Origin: an uncultured Alphaproteobacteria bacterium
GTDB lineage: Bacteria; Pseudomonadota; Alphaproteobacteria; RF32; CAG-239
DNA: 40,504 nt
Direction: 5' to 3'
NCBI GenBank assembly: GCA_944390885.1
Contig: CALXRP010000019.1
Coordinates: forward strand, 1-40,504
Numbering within the stretch: the first letter of the stretch is position 1; each line of letters starts with the position of its first letter. Of this stretch, positions 1 through 7,608 are shown piece after piece. A program made the translations under genes and the position numbers. The notes below the pieces were generated by a model, which saw nothing but the letters and a program-made list of their open reading frames with translations, had not been told where the DNA came from and did not search any database.

Positions 1-357
1 AATGAGCTAGGGAAATGAAAATAACCGCAGCGAATGTTACATCTTTGACGGCATAGTCTTTCACAAGTTCAGCTTTCACCAAAGCTGAACGCCGTGTTCA
101 GGCACAAAAAAAATCTCTCTGCTCAGAGAGATTTTTGGTGCCCTGGAGAATTGGGAAGAAAAAAACAACCTTCGTTGATTTTTTCTGAACCAATCGTTGA
201 GATGTTAATGAGCTAGGGAAATGAAAATAACCGCAGCGAATGTTACATCTTTGACGGCATAGTCTTTCACAAGTTCAGCTTTCGCCAAAGCTGAACGCCG
301 TGTTCAGGCACAAAAAAAAATCTCTCTGTTCAGAGAGATTTTTGGTGCCCTGGAGAA
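1..357. repeat. Tandem 150-bp direct repeat ending in a tRNA-Leu tail
   Basis: Two nearly identical blocks lie at 1-150 and 207-357. I see only a loop A/G change, one extra A in a homopolymer and one C/T change. Each block holds a 10-bp hairpin (GTTCAGCTTT / AAAGCTGAAC), a terminator hairpin (AATCTCTCT / AGAGAGATT), and the last 15 bases of tRNA-Leu (TGGTGCCCTGGAGAA on the plus strand). Only the second copy continues into a full tRNA. The 56-bp spacer (151-206) is unrelated, apart from a weak CAAC-cttc-GTTG hairpin followed by T residues. The first copy begins at base 1, so the array may continue to the left of the window. There is no coding gene in this stretch. Confidence 0.9.
312..342 (-). 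terminator. Rho-independent terminator after tRNA-Leu
   Basis: A 9-bp stem (AATCTCTCT, loop GTTC, AGAGAGATT at 319-340) is flanked by an A run at 312-320. Read on the minus strand this is a hairpin followed by a long U tract, directly after the CCA end of the tRNA. T residues on the other side make it potentially bidirectional. A second copy sits at about 105-135. Confidence 0.85.
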
Positions 358-428
358 GACTCGAACTTCCACTGGCTGAGCCAACATGCACCTGAAGCAT
401 GCGCGTCTACCAATTCCGCCACCAGGGC
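343..428 (-). tRNA. tRNA-Leu (anticodon CAG)
   Basis: The reverse complement begins GCCCTGGTGGCGGAATTGG and ends TTCTCCAGGGCACCA. The acceptor stem GCCCTGG/CCAGGGC closes and CCA is encoded. The anticodon arm is CATGC-TTCAGGT-GCATG, giving anticodon CAG, which reads CUG. The D loop (AATTGGTAGACGC) and the long variable arm (TTGGCTCAGCCA region) are typical of a class II leucine tRNA; the length is 86 nt. It lies downstream of uppP on the same strand. Confidence 0.95.
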
Positions 429-457
429 TCAATCATAATTCGGGGATACTTATATCC

Positions 458-1288
458 TTAATTTTTTAATAAGTCAATATATCCGTACGAATTTAATAAC
501 AAAATTGTCCCCAAAATGACACGATAAATTACAAACGGCAGAAAAGTTGACTTCTGCAGCCACCACATAATAACATAAATAGCAATAATCGAAGCAATAA
601 ATGAATAAGTTATCCCGTCAACGGCAGAAATCATCTCCTGAAAATTATGCGATTCGTACAGTTCGAATCCAACCAGGCTTGCCGCACCGACAATAGCGGG
701 AATCGCCAGCAGCATCGAAAACTTTGCCGCCTCTTTTCTCTCCATTCCCAAAAAACGAGCCATTGTAATTGTAATACCGGAACGGCTTGTTCCCGGAATC
801 AACGCCACACATTGTGCAAGCCCGATCAAAAGTGCATCAATGATCCCCAAATGTTCGACTTTGCGGATAGTCATTCCGACCCTGTCCGCAACAAACAGCA
901 ACAGGCCAAACCCCAAAATCGTCCACCCGATAATTTTTGAGCCCTCATCATCGCGAAATTCAATATCCATGCTGCGCAAAAACAATCCAAACAACACAAC
1001 CGGAATCGTACCGATAAAAATCAGCCAAAAAAGCTTATTACCCTGATTTTTAAAATTCGGAACAAAAAAGCTTTTCAGTGTCCCTTTAACAACCATCCAG
1101 ACATCCGACCAGAAATAAATAACAACGGCAATAATCGATCCCAGATGCACAGCCACATCCAAAGCCAACCCCTGATCCGGAAAAGTTGTAAATTTAGAAA
1201 ACAAAATCAGATGTCCGGAAGAACTTACCGGCAAAAACTCAGTCAACCCCTGAAGGATAGACAACAGCATAATATGTAAATCAGTCAC
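458..1288 (-). CDS. uppP: Undecaprenyl-diphosphatase UppP (BacA family)
   Basis: An integral membrane phosphatase that recycles undecaprenyl pyrophosphate to the monophosphate carrier used for peptidoglycan and other surface polymers. The two family signatures are present: QGLTEFLPVSSSGHL near the N terminus and PGTSRSG with downstream ARFLGM in the middle, among several hydrophobic segments. I place the start at the GTG at 1288, giving 276 aa: an AGAGAG Shine-Dalgarno lies about 7 nt upstream, translation then begins TDLHIMLLSILQG, and the GTG follows the stop of the upstream receiver gene by one base. A longer version beginning at a TTG at 1315 is open but has no better ribosome site and would overlap the upstream gene. 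Probably the last gene of the mtaB-ftsY-xseA operon. Confidence 0.93.
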   Translation of the reverse strand: MTDLHIMLLSILQGLTEFLPVSSSGHLILFSKFTTFPDQGLALDVAVHLGSIIAVVIYFWSDVWMVVKGTLKSFFVPNFKNQGNKLFWLIFIGTIPVVLFGLFLRSMDIEFRDDEGSKIIGWTILGFGLLLFVADRVGMTIRKVEHLGIIDALLIGLAQCVALIPGTSRSGITITMARFLGMERKEAAKFSMLLAIPAIVGAASLVGFELYESHNFQEMISAVDGITYSFIASIIAIYVIMWWLQKSTFLPFVIYRVILGTILLLNSYGYIDLLKN

Positions 1289-1289
1289 G

Positions 1290-1715
1290 TTAAACTCTCT
1301 CTTGTTTGATTCCAAAAGCCGTACACAAACGCTTCTTTAATGCCGACGGTGAAATCGGCTTAACCAGATACTCCTGAATACCGATATTTTTGGCATCCAA
1401 AACCGTTTTTTCTTTTGTATCGACAGTCACCATGATTATCGGAATTTCCTTAGCCTTATCTTGGGCATGAAGCTTCAATTCCCTGGCAAAATCCAACCCT
1501 GTTTTTCCGGGCATCTGCTGATCCAGCAAAATAACATCAATTTTAAAATCAGCCAAAATTTCCCGAGCTTCATCCACATCAACGGCTTCCCGCACATTCT
1601 TAATCCCAATCTGATACAAGGCCGTTTTCATAAAAGTCCGGGAAAATTTATCATCATCCACCACCAGGCAGTTAATTGCCTCCCACGACACATTTTTATT
1701 TGAAAATTCAGTCAT
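1290..1715 (-). CDS. Stand-alone response regulator receiver protein (CheY-like)
   Basis: A 141-aa single receiver domain with no output domain. The acidic pocket is VVDDD (D20-D22), the phospho-acceptor is D65 in LLDQQMPG, the switch Thr is T97 in MVTVD, and the conserved Lys is K119 in YLVKPIS. All the residues needed for phosphorylation are therefore present. It presumably signals by protein-protein contact. No histidine kinase is in the window, so its partner is unknown; flagellar genes occur 30 kb away, but a CheY role cannot be claimed. A GGGAGGC ribosome site precedes the ATG. It sits between the M23 peptidase and uppP, one base ahead of the latter, which suggests co-transcription with envelope genes. 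Confidence 0.9.
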   Translation of the reverse strand: MTEFSNKNVSWEAINCLVVDDDKFSRTFMKTALYQIGIKNVREAVDVDEAREILADFKIDVILLDQQMPGKTGLDFARELKLHAQDKAKEIPIIMVTVDTKEKTVLDAKNIGIQEYLVKPISPSALKKRLCTAFGIKQERV

Positions 1716-1754
1716 CTGAGTGCCTCCCGTAAAAAATAAACTGGCTTTGACTGT

Positions 1755-2588
1755 TTATAAAATAAAACAAAAATCATTATTATTCGTTAACGACAACAAA
1801 GACTCCGGATTAAATTTCACACCTTTCAAACTTGCGCCCCAATGCAAATGCGGACCGGTTACCCTTCCCGTCTTACCGACTTTTCCGATAACCTCACCTT
1901 TTTTAACCTTTTGCCCCGGCGTCACGTCCATTTTGCTCAAATGGGCATAAATCGTCTGCAAACCGGCACCATGATCCAGAATAACAACATTTCCCGAATA
2001 AAACAAGTTATCCGCTGTCAATGTTACAATTGCGTCTCCCGCTGCTTTTACATCAGTTCCTTCCGGGGCTGCAATATCCATTCCGGCATGAGGATTCATT
2101 TTCTTACCGTTCATAATCCTTTGCCCACCGAATTTTCCGCTGATTCTCCCCTCCACCGGACGAATAAATCCGCGTTTCCAATAAGATTTTTCAATATCTT
2201 TTCCCAATGCCTCACTGATCTTTTTCCGTTCATCCAAAATAGCCGCTTCGTCAGCCTTTGACGGCGTGACCTTTCTCTGCTGCACACCTTTCAAATTTTG
2301 AATATCCCACGCTGTTTTTGCCAATTTCAGATTAAACTTGACAGACCGGCCGTTTTCACCCTTTATGACAATCTCTTGATTCTCTGCATCGTCCCGCCCG
2401 AAAGCCAAAATAAATTCTCCGAACGGCGAAACTCTGTGCGTTTTGCCATTGCTGATAACTTTGGTAAAATAATCCGTATGTCCGCGCAAGATCTCTCCTT
2501 GTGCCGGCTTTCCGCAAAGCTCAACGGCCTGAACCGTACCGCTCCACAACATTCCCAAACTAATCAAACAAATCCATTTGCAATTCAT
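1755..2588 (-). CDS. M23-family (LytM/lysostaphin-type) metallopeptidase
   Basis: A 277-aa exported peptidoglycan endopeptidase or amidase activator. Residues 1-21 form a signal peptide (basic start, hydrophobic LISLGMLW, then VQA). Residues 22-130 are a linker domain of unknown type. The LytM domain spans about 140-262, with zinc ligands H167 and D171 (HAGMD) and H249 (HLHW), and catalytic H216 (YAHLS). The set is complete, so I predict an active enzyme rather than a degenerate activator. Its first 29 bases overlap the 3' end of xseA, which indicates translational coupling. The neighbours uppP and the receiver gene are compatible with a cell-wall role. Confidence 0.9.
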   Translation of the reverse strand: MNCKWICLISLGMLWSGTVQAVELCGKPAQGEILRGHTDYFTKVISNGKTHRVSPFGEFILAFGRDDAENQEIVIKGENGRSVKFNLKLAKTAWDIQNLKGVQQRKVTPSKADEAAILDERKKISEALGKDIEKSYWKRGFIRPVEGRISGKFGGQRIMNGKKMNPHAGMDIAAPEGTDVKAAGDAIVTLTADNLFYSGNVVILDHGAGLQTIYAHLSKMDVTPGQKVKKGEVIGKVGKTGRVTGPHLHWGASLKGVKFNPESLLSLTNNNDFCFIL

Positions 2589-3891
2589 TTTTACTAACCA
2601 CTACCTTTGTTTTGACTTTTCCATCCACAAAATTAATTTCCAAACCGGAAGCTTTTTTTGCCTGCTCGGCCGAATATACTGTTTTCTGACGATTATCCTG
2701 CACCCAGACAAATCCCCGTCTTAGCACGGATTCTATTGATACTGCCTCTAATCTAACAGTTAAATTCTTTAAATTTTCTTGCTTTTTTTCAAAAATATTC
2801 AAAATATGATATGGACGCAGCGCCGTCTGAGCCACTTGAGACTTTTTGGCCTCAACAACACGACGAAAAGCCGCTTTCAAACGGTCAAACCGCTCGTCGA
2901 GCCGCTGCTGTTGTTCCAAAACAATCTGAGAAAGCTTGGGAATTCCCCTTGCCAACCCGTCCACCTTGTTCTTATTTTCCTGCAAAAAGCGAAACATTCC
3001 GTTTTTCAGGCGGTTTTGCAAATTTTCCACCTGCATGGTCAATTCGGCACGAACCGGCACGGCAAACTCCGCTGCTCCGGTCGGCGTCGGTGCCCTCAAA
3101 TCAGATACATAATCTATCAGCATCGTATCCGTCTCATGTCCGACGGCAGAAATCAACGGAATTTTTGAAGCATAAACCGCCCTGATGACCACTTCTTCGT
3201 TAAACGGCCACAAATCTTCCAAACTGCCGCCGCCGCGTGCAACAATCAAAACATCCGGCCGGTGAATGGCGCCTTTTTCCGGCAGGGCATTAAATCCGGC
3301 AATCGCCGCTGCAATTTTTTCGGCAGCTCCCTCTCCTTGCACCGGTGTCGGCCAGAGCAAAATATGCCGGGGAAAACGGTCTCGGATTCGATGGATAATA
3401 TCACGGATCACCGCCCCGCTCGCCGATGTCACAACCCCGATGGTCTGCGGCAAATACGGAATTTTTTGTTTATGTGCGGCATCAAACAAACCTTCGGCAG
3501 CAAATTTCTGTTTTCGTTCTTCCAAAAGTTTCAACAAAGCGCCCGTTCCGGCAACTTCCATCTGCTCAATCACCAGCTGATAAGATGACTTTCCGGAAAA
3601 GGTTGTTATTTTCCCGGTTGCCACCACTTCCAAACCGTCCTCAGGCTTCAGCGGCAAACGCATTGCCACCCCTTTCCAGACAACCGCCGACAACACGGCA
3701 TTTTCGTCTTTCAGCGAAAGGTAATAATGCCCGGAATCAGCCCTTTTGCAGCCAAAAATTTCTCCGCGCACCCGGACTTTGCTAAAATTTGTTTCCACAA
3801 AGCGCTTAATTTCAAAAGAAATCTCACTGACCGTAAACTCCGGCAGTTCTGCCTTCTGAACAGACTCAATATAATCAATCAAATCATCCAT
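2560..3891 (-). CDS. xseA: Exodeoxyribonuclease VII large subunit
   Basis: A 443-aa protein with the XseA layout. An N-terminal OB-fold (about 20-115: [48 protein letters not shown]) precedes the catalytic domain, with [42 protein letters not shown] and AVGHETD. A helical region follows, ending in a short C-terminal segment (RGFVWVQ). With XseB it degrades single-stranded DNA to oligonucleotides. xseB is not in the window. It starts 2 nt after ftsY ends and overlaps the M23 gene at its 3' end. Confidence 0.96.
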   Translation of the reverse strand: MDDLIDYIESVQKAELPEFTVSEISFEIKRFVETNFSKVRVRGEIFGCKRADSGHYYLSLKDENAVLSAVVWKGVAMRLPLKPEDGLEVVATGKITTFSGKSSYQLVIEQMEVAGTGALLKLLEERKQKFAAEGLFDAAHKQKIPYLPQTIGVVTSASGAVIRDIIHRIRDRFPRHILLWPTPVQGEGAAEKIAAAIAGFNALPEKGAIHRPDVLIVARGGGSLEDLWPFNEEVVIRAVYASKIPLISAVGHETDTMLIDYVSDLRAPTPTGAAEFAVPVRAELTMQVENLQNRLKNGMFRFLQENKNKVDGLARGIPKLSQIVLEQQQRLDERFDRLKAAFRRVVEAKKSQVAQTALRPYHILNIFEKKQENLKNLTVRLEAVSIESVLRRGFVWVQDNRQKTVYSAEQAKKASGLEINFVDGKVKTKVVVSKNELQMDLFD

Positions 3892-3893
3892 AA

Positions 3894-4811
3894 CTATTCC
3901 ACATCCAACAGATTACGAGCATAATCGGCCGCATTAAATTCATCCAGGTCCTCAATTCCTTCACCAACACCGATAAAGTGCACCGGCGTTCCGCATTCTT
4001 CGGAAATTGCCGTCAAAATACCGCCTTTGGCCGAACCGTCCAGCTTGGTTACAATTAAACCGCTGACTTCAATGATTTCCTTAAAAGCCTGTACCTGCGC
4101 CAAAGCATTTTGCCCGGTTGTCGCGTCAATCGTTAGCAAAATGGCATGCGGCGCCTCCGGCAGAATTTTTTTAATAACGCGAACCACTTTTTTTAACTCT
4201 TCCATCAACCCGGCTTTGTTTTGCAGCCGACCCGCCGTATCAATAAAAACAACATCATCCCCGCATTTAACGGCTTCTTGCAAGCCTTCATAAGCCACAC
4301 TGGCCGCATCGGCGCCGGTCTCCTTGGCAAACACCCGCACGCCGCAACGCTTGCCCCAGACCTGCAGCTGCTCTACCGCCGCCGCCCGAAAAGTATCACC
4401 GGCAATCATCGAAACTTTTTTGCCCTGAGCCGACAATTTTGACGTCAGTTTGCCGATTGTTGTTGTTTTTCCGGCTCCATTCACGCCAACCATCAAAACA
4501 ACAAACGGTTTCTTTTCCGCCCCGATAATCAGAGATTTCTCCCACGGCTTTAATATCTTTTCGATTTCCGCAGCCAACTCGCGCCGGATGTCTTTTTCAT
4601 CAAGCTCTTTGTCAAAACGTTTTTTACCGAAAGCCGCCGCTATCTTTGCCGAAGCCTTCACGCCCATATCGGCGGAAATCAGCAAATCTTCAAGCTCTGC
4701 CAAAGTTTCGGCATCGATTCTCTTTTTGGTAAAAATATCACTGATGCCGCCCGAAATTTTTTGGGAAGATTTTTTTAGTCCCAATCCGAGCTTTGCCAGC
4801 CATCCGCTCAT
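3894..4811 (-). CDS. ftsY: Signal recognition particle receptor FtsY
   Basis: A 305-aa SRP-type GTPase that docks the SRP-ribosome complex at the inner membrane. A short N domain (about 20-95) is followed by the G domain: P loop [40 protein letters not shown], and the C-terminal [12 protein letters not shown]. It lacks the long acidic A domain of E. coli FtsY, as is common outside enterics. The ATG overlaps the mtaB stop by one base (TAATG), indicating translational coupling. The mtaB-ftsY pairing is a familiar alphaproteobacterial arrangement. Confidence 0.96.
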   Translation of the reverse strand: MSGWLAKLGLGLKKSSQKISGGISDIFTKKRIDAETLAELEDLLISADMGVKASAKIAAAFGKKRFDKELDEKDIRRELAAEIEKILKPWEKSLIIGAEKKPFVVLMVGVNGAGKTTTIGKLTSKLSAQGKKVSMIAGDTFRAAAVEQLQVWGKRCGVRVFAKETGADAASVAYEGLQEAVKCGDDVVFIDTAGRLQNKAGLMEELKKVVRVIKKILPEAPHAILLTIDATTGQNALAQVQAFKEIIEVSGLIVTKLDGSAKGGILTAISEECGTPVHFIGVGEGIEDLDEFNAADYARNLLDVE

Positions 4812-5878
4812 TATTTATTTCCTTTCCCGTTACATTTCCGCTCGGCCGCTTCGCCTTTCTCCCGCAGTCTTTTAGCCCGTTCCCGGCGAATTTCTACTGG
4901 AACCTGCGGCATAAGCGCTGCCGGCGTTCCGGCTCGTTCCGAATACGGAAAAACGTGCAGCTTGGACAATCCGGCCTCATCAACCAATTTCAGCGTATTC
5001 TCAAACTGCTCTTCCGTTTCGGTCGGAAAACCGCAAATAAAATCAGCACCAAACACGGCATCCGGCCGCGCATTTCTGATTTTCCGACACAAAGCAATAA
5101 CATCTTCCCGGCTGTGGCGACGTTTCATCCTTTTCAAAATCATATTATCGCCCGACTGTACCGACAAATGAAAATACGGATAAAGATTACCATACTCGGC
5201 AGCCAGAGTAATAAAATCGTCATCAACCGCCGCCGGATCAAGCGAACCGAATTGCAGTGACGGCAAATCGGGAAAAGTCTCCAGAATTTTTTTCACCAAA
5301 CCGCTGAATGACGGACAATAAGAACAGGCATCAACACCGGTCAGACAAATCTCGTCAAAACCCTGCCGGCGCAGTTCGGCAATCTGCTTCAAAATATCTT
5401 CCTCCGCCACAGAACGATTATTACCGCGGGCATAAGGAACGATACAATAAGTGCAACGATGGTCACAGCCCTGCTGAATTTGCACAAAAGCCCGCTGCCT
5501 ACCCTCAAACCCGGTAATAAGATACCTGTCATAACCGTCATAATCAAAAATATCTCCGACGATTGACTTTTCCGTCAAATCCCCGTTGATATATTTTTCA
5601 ATCTCGGTCTTCTCCCGATTTCCAAGCACCAAATCAACTTCCGGCATCCGGGCATATTTTTGCGGCGCAATCTGGGCGGCACATCCGGTTACGATAATCC
5701 TGGCCTGCGGATTTTCTTTGCGCAGTTTACGGATAGCCTGCCGGCATTGGCGCTCGGCTTCTCCGGTCACGGCACAGGTATTGACAACAATCACATTTTC
5801 TAGTTCGGCCAGTTTTTCCTTTAAGATTTCGGATTCAAACGAATTCATCCGACAGCCGAAAGTCACGATTTCTACCAT
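4811..5878 (-). CDS. mtaB: tRNA t6A37 methylthiotransferase MtaB, short form
   Basis: A radical SAM enzyme that converts t6A37 to ms2t6A37 in tRNA. The N-terminal UPF0004 domain has its three cysteines (TFGCRMN, VNTCAVT, TGCAAQ). The radical SAM motif is CDHRCTYC within QQGCDHRCTYCIVPYARG. I choose the ATG at 5878, giving 355 aa, because MVEIVTFGCRMN is the usual family start and GAGGAA lies 7 nt upstream; the frame is open further upstream but only into a hairpin. The C terminus stops soon after the radical SAM domain (RAKRLREKGEAAERK), so the usual TRAM-like RNA-binding domain is absent. It is the first gene of the probable operon. Confidence 0.9.
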   Translation of the reverse strand: MVEIVTFGCRMNSFESEILKEKLAELENVIVVNTCAVTGEAERQCRQAIRKLRKENPQARIIVTGCAAQIAPQKYARMPEVDLVLGNREKTEIEKYINGDLTEKSIVGDIFDYDGYDRYLITGFEGRQRAFVQIQQGCDHRCTYCIVPYARGNNRSVAEEDILKQIAELRRQGFDEICLTGVDACSYCPSFSGLVKKILETFPDLPSLQFGSLDPAAVDDDFITLAAEYGNLYPYFHLSVQSGDNMILKRMKRRHSREDVIALCRKIRNARPDAVFGADFICGFPTETEEQFENTLKLVDEAGLSKLHVFPYSERAGTPAALMPQVPVEIRRERAKRLREKGEAAERKCNGKGNK

Positions 5879-5925
5879 AAAAAAATTCCTCTTCTCCGGC
5901 AATATAAGCCAAAAGAAGAGGAATT
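5879..5925 (-). terminator. ldh terminator that also covers the mtaB ribosome site
   Basis: A 12-bp perfect stem (AATTCCTCTTCT at 5884-5895 with AGAAGAGGAATT at 5914-5925) is followed on the minus strand by a run of U and then immediately by the mtaB ATG. It is placed to terminate ldh transcription. Its 3' arm contains the GAGGAA Shine-Dalgarno of mtaB, so transcripts reading through from ldh would have that site paired. Confidence 0.8.
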
Positions 5926-5946
5926 GCAAATATAACCGCTTAGTTT

Positions 5947-6897
5947 TTAAGCATTTTTAGCAATAATATCCAAAGCCTGGTCGGAATATTCCTTAATTTT
6001 TTCGGCACTGAGCTTCAAATCATGATGCTCACTCTCCGAAAGCTTCGGATAAATCACGCTGTGAATACCGCGCTTACCAACAACCGTCGGCAAAGACAAA
6101 CAAACGCCTTTAACGCCTTCAACCTCATCATGATGAGAAGATACCGTCAAAATGGCATATTCATTGGTTGTAATAGCCTGGCAAATCCGGCACAAAGCCC
6201 CGGCAATACCATAAAAAGTCGCGCCTTTACCTTCAATAATCTTGTAAGCGGCATTACGGACACAATCATCAATTTCGGCTTTTACTTCCGGCGTAAAAGG
6301 TTTACCGACCATCTGAGCCAGCTCTTCAATCTGAACAGTACCGGCATCGCCGTTTGACCAAATCAAAACCTCGCTGTCGCCGTGCTCACCCAAAACATTG
6401 GCATGAATAGACTTTGGAGAAACACCGAGATGATACCCCAACAGCGTTCTGAAACGGGAAGTATCCAAAACCGTACCGCTGCCGATAACCCGCTCTCTCG
6501 GAAAACCGGAAAGCTTAAGCGCAACCTCAGTCATAATATCCGCCGGATTGGCGGCAATCAGCAAAGTCGTATTCGGAGCAACGGCCACAATCTGGGGAAT
6601 AATGCTTTCAAAAATTTTAACATTGCGGCCCAACAGGTCAATCCGCGTTTCACCGGGTTTTTGATTAGCTCCGGCCGTAACGATAACGACTTCTGCCCCT
6701 TCCAAATCTTTATAAGTTCCGTATTTCACCTTATTGGCATAGGCAAACGGCGTTGCATGAGCAATATCCATCGCCTCGGCAATTGCCCGTTTTTCGTTAG
6801 CATCAATCAAAACAACCTTGCGGGCCACACCACGCATAATCAAGGCAAAAGCCGTTGCACTTCCAACGCTTCCGGCGCCGATAATTCCTACTTTCAT
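5947..6897 (-). CDS. ldh: L-lactate dehydrogenase
   Basis: A 316-aa NAD-dependent 2-hydroxyacid dehydrogenase of the LDH/MDH superfamily. The Rossmann motif GAGSVGSATAF (8-18) and acidic D32 favour NAD. The specificity loop reads ANQKPGETR, with Gln at position 79, where malate dehydrogenases carry Arg; N117, D145 (VLDTSRFR) and H172 (GEHGD) are catalytic or substrate-binding. IGSGTVLD is also the LDH form of this region. I therefore predict pyruvate reduction to L-lactate with NADH oxidation, a fermentative step. It is monocistronic, has an AGGAG ribosome site, and ends at a strong terminator. Malate dehydrogenase is the alternative but fits the specificity residue poorly. Confidence 0.85.
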   Translation of the reverse strand: MKVGIIGAGSVGSATAFALIMRGVARKVVLIDANEKRAIAEAMDIAHATPFAYANKVKYGTYKDLEGAEVVIVTAGANQKPGETRIDLLGRNVKIFESIIPQIVAVAPNTTLLIAANPADIMTEVALKLSGFPRERVIGSGTVLDTSRFRTLLGYHLGVSPKSIHANVLGEHGDSEVLIWSNGDAGTVQIEELAQMVGKPFTPEVKAEIDDCVRNAAYKIIEGKGATFYGIAGALCRICQAITTNEYAILTVSSHHDEVEGVKGVCLSLPTVVGKRGIHSVIYPKLSESEHHDLKLSAEKIKEYSDQALDIIAKNA

Positions 6898-7153
6898 ACT
6901 TTTTCTCCTACATTGTGCCTCTTTTCACAAAGGCGCTGACAACAAAAACTGCACGCAAAATACTCTTCCCCGAGAGTAAATCGGCTCATATGCATATATA
7001 TAAGCATTATCCGTGCATTAATAAACAATTCGCCGCTAATATATTATATTTTTTTTGCCTCGCAACAAAAAAATGATGACCGGATAACGCTAAATGTTCA
7101 AATAATATTACAATATATAACAACATCCGTTTTTCTTCAAAACTACATCATTC
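6898..7153. other. Intergenic region upstream of ldh
   Basis: AT-rich, with no credible gene on either strand. It includes the ldh ribosome site (AGGAG next to 6898) and a TATAAT-like string on the minus strand near 7040-7050, but I cannot find a convincing -35 partner. A palindromic ATATGCATAT lies near 6989-6998. It ends where the duplicated promoter-leader cassette begins. Confidence 0.5.
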
Positions 7154-7608
7154 TAGCCAAAATCCCCACCCTATTTTCCAATTATAGTTGACTCTTGCGT
7201 TTTCTTGTGCTATAGTATCTTTATTGTCGTTCTCGGGCAGTTTGTTTTTTTACACCCTGTCCCCGGGCTGCTTGTTTTTCAAGTTACCCCCGGACTGCTT
7301 ATATTTTACTTGTCATCCCCGGACGGCTTGTTTTTAAGTCATCCCCGGGCTGCGACCCGGGGATCCACAAAGAAACAAGCAAAATGCTTATTGTGAGATG
7401 GATTGCCGGATCAAGTCCGGCAATGACTAAAAAAATAAAAAGCCCGGCAATGACAAAGGAAAAAGGACGACAATAGAAAAAAGAATTTTTATTAACCACT
7501 CTGAGCACAATGCTGCTCAAGAAAAAGAAAAGAGCAACGCGTAAGCTTTGGCGCAATGTCAACAATTGTTCGCCGAGGCGCGCTTGCCTCTCTGGGAGGA
7601 GACCGAAA
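7154..7608 (+). repeat. Promoter-leader cassette, copy A
   Basis: This region is shared with 39911-40504. In order it has: an upstream box (TAGCCAAAATCCC, 7154-7166); the promoter; five degenerate GTCAT-type units of 26-31 bp (7226-7368), the last being a palindrome with arms TCCCCGGG/CCCGGGGA; an inverted palindrome (7398-7427) with arms ATTGCCGGA/TCCGGCAAT; a partial inverted unit GCCCGGCAATGAC (7442-7454); and a conserved 3' segment (about 7455-7557) with a TGAGCA/TGCTCA hairpin. It ends just before the GGGAGGAGA ribosome site. The palindromes resemble widespread alphaproteobacterial intergenic repeats. Confidence 0.85.
7188..7216 (+). promoter_or_regulatory. Sigma70 promoter of the cysteine-rich protein gene
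   Basis: -35 TTGACT (7188-7193), a 17-bp spacer, and -10 TATAGT (7211-7216). The same two hexamers with the same 17-bp spacing recur at 39945-39973, while the spacers differ. Transcription should start near 7223, leaving a leader of about 385 nt before the ATG at 7609. Confidence 0.8.

Noticed and set aside
1288..1315. Upstream TTG start for uppP adding nine residues
   Set aside because: It overlaps the receiver gene and lacks a better ribosome site; the GTG at 1288 has AGAGAG at correct spacing and matches the family N terminus.
1290..1715. Receiver protein as a chemotaxis CheY
   Set aside because: The phosphorylation residues fit any receiver; no che genes are nearby and it sits in a cell-envelope gene run.
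5879..5929. Upstream in-frame start for mtaB
   Set aside because: The extra residues are encoded by the terminator hairpin itself; the ATG at 5878 with GAGGAA gives the normal family start.
5947..6897. Malate dehydrogenase as the product
   Set aside because: The specificity residue is Gln and the GSGTVLD form is that of L-LDH, so lactate dehydrogenase is the better call.
7226..7368. Possible CRISPR array (short repeated units)
   Set aside because: Units follow each other directly without unique spacers, are degenerate, and there are no cas genes; they are tandem leader repeats.
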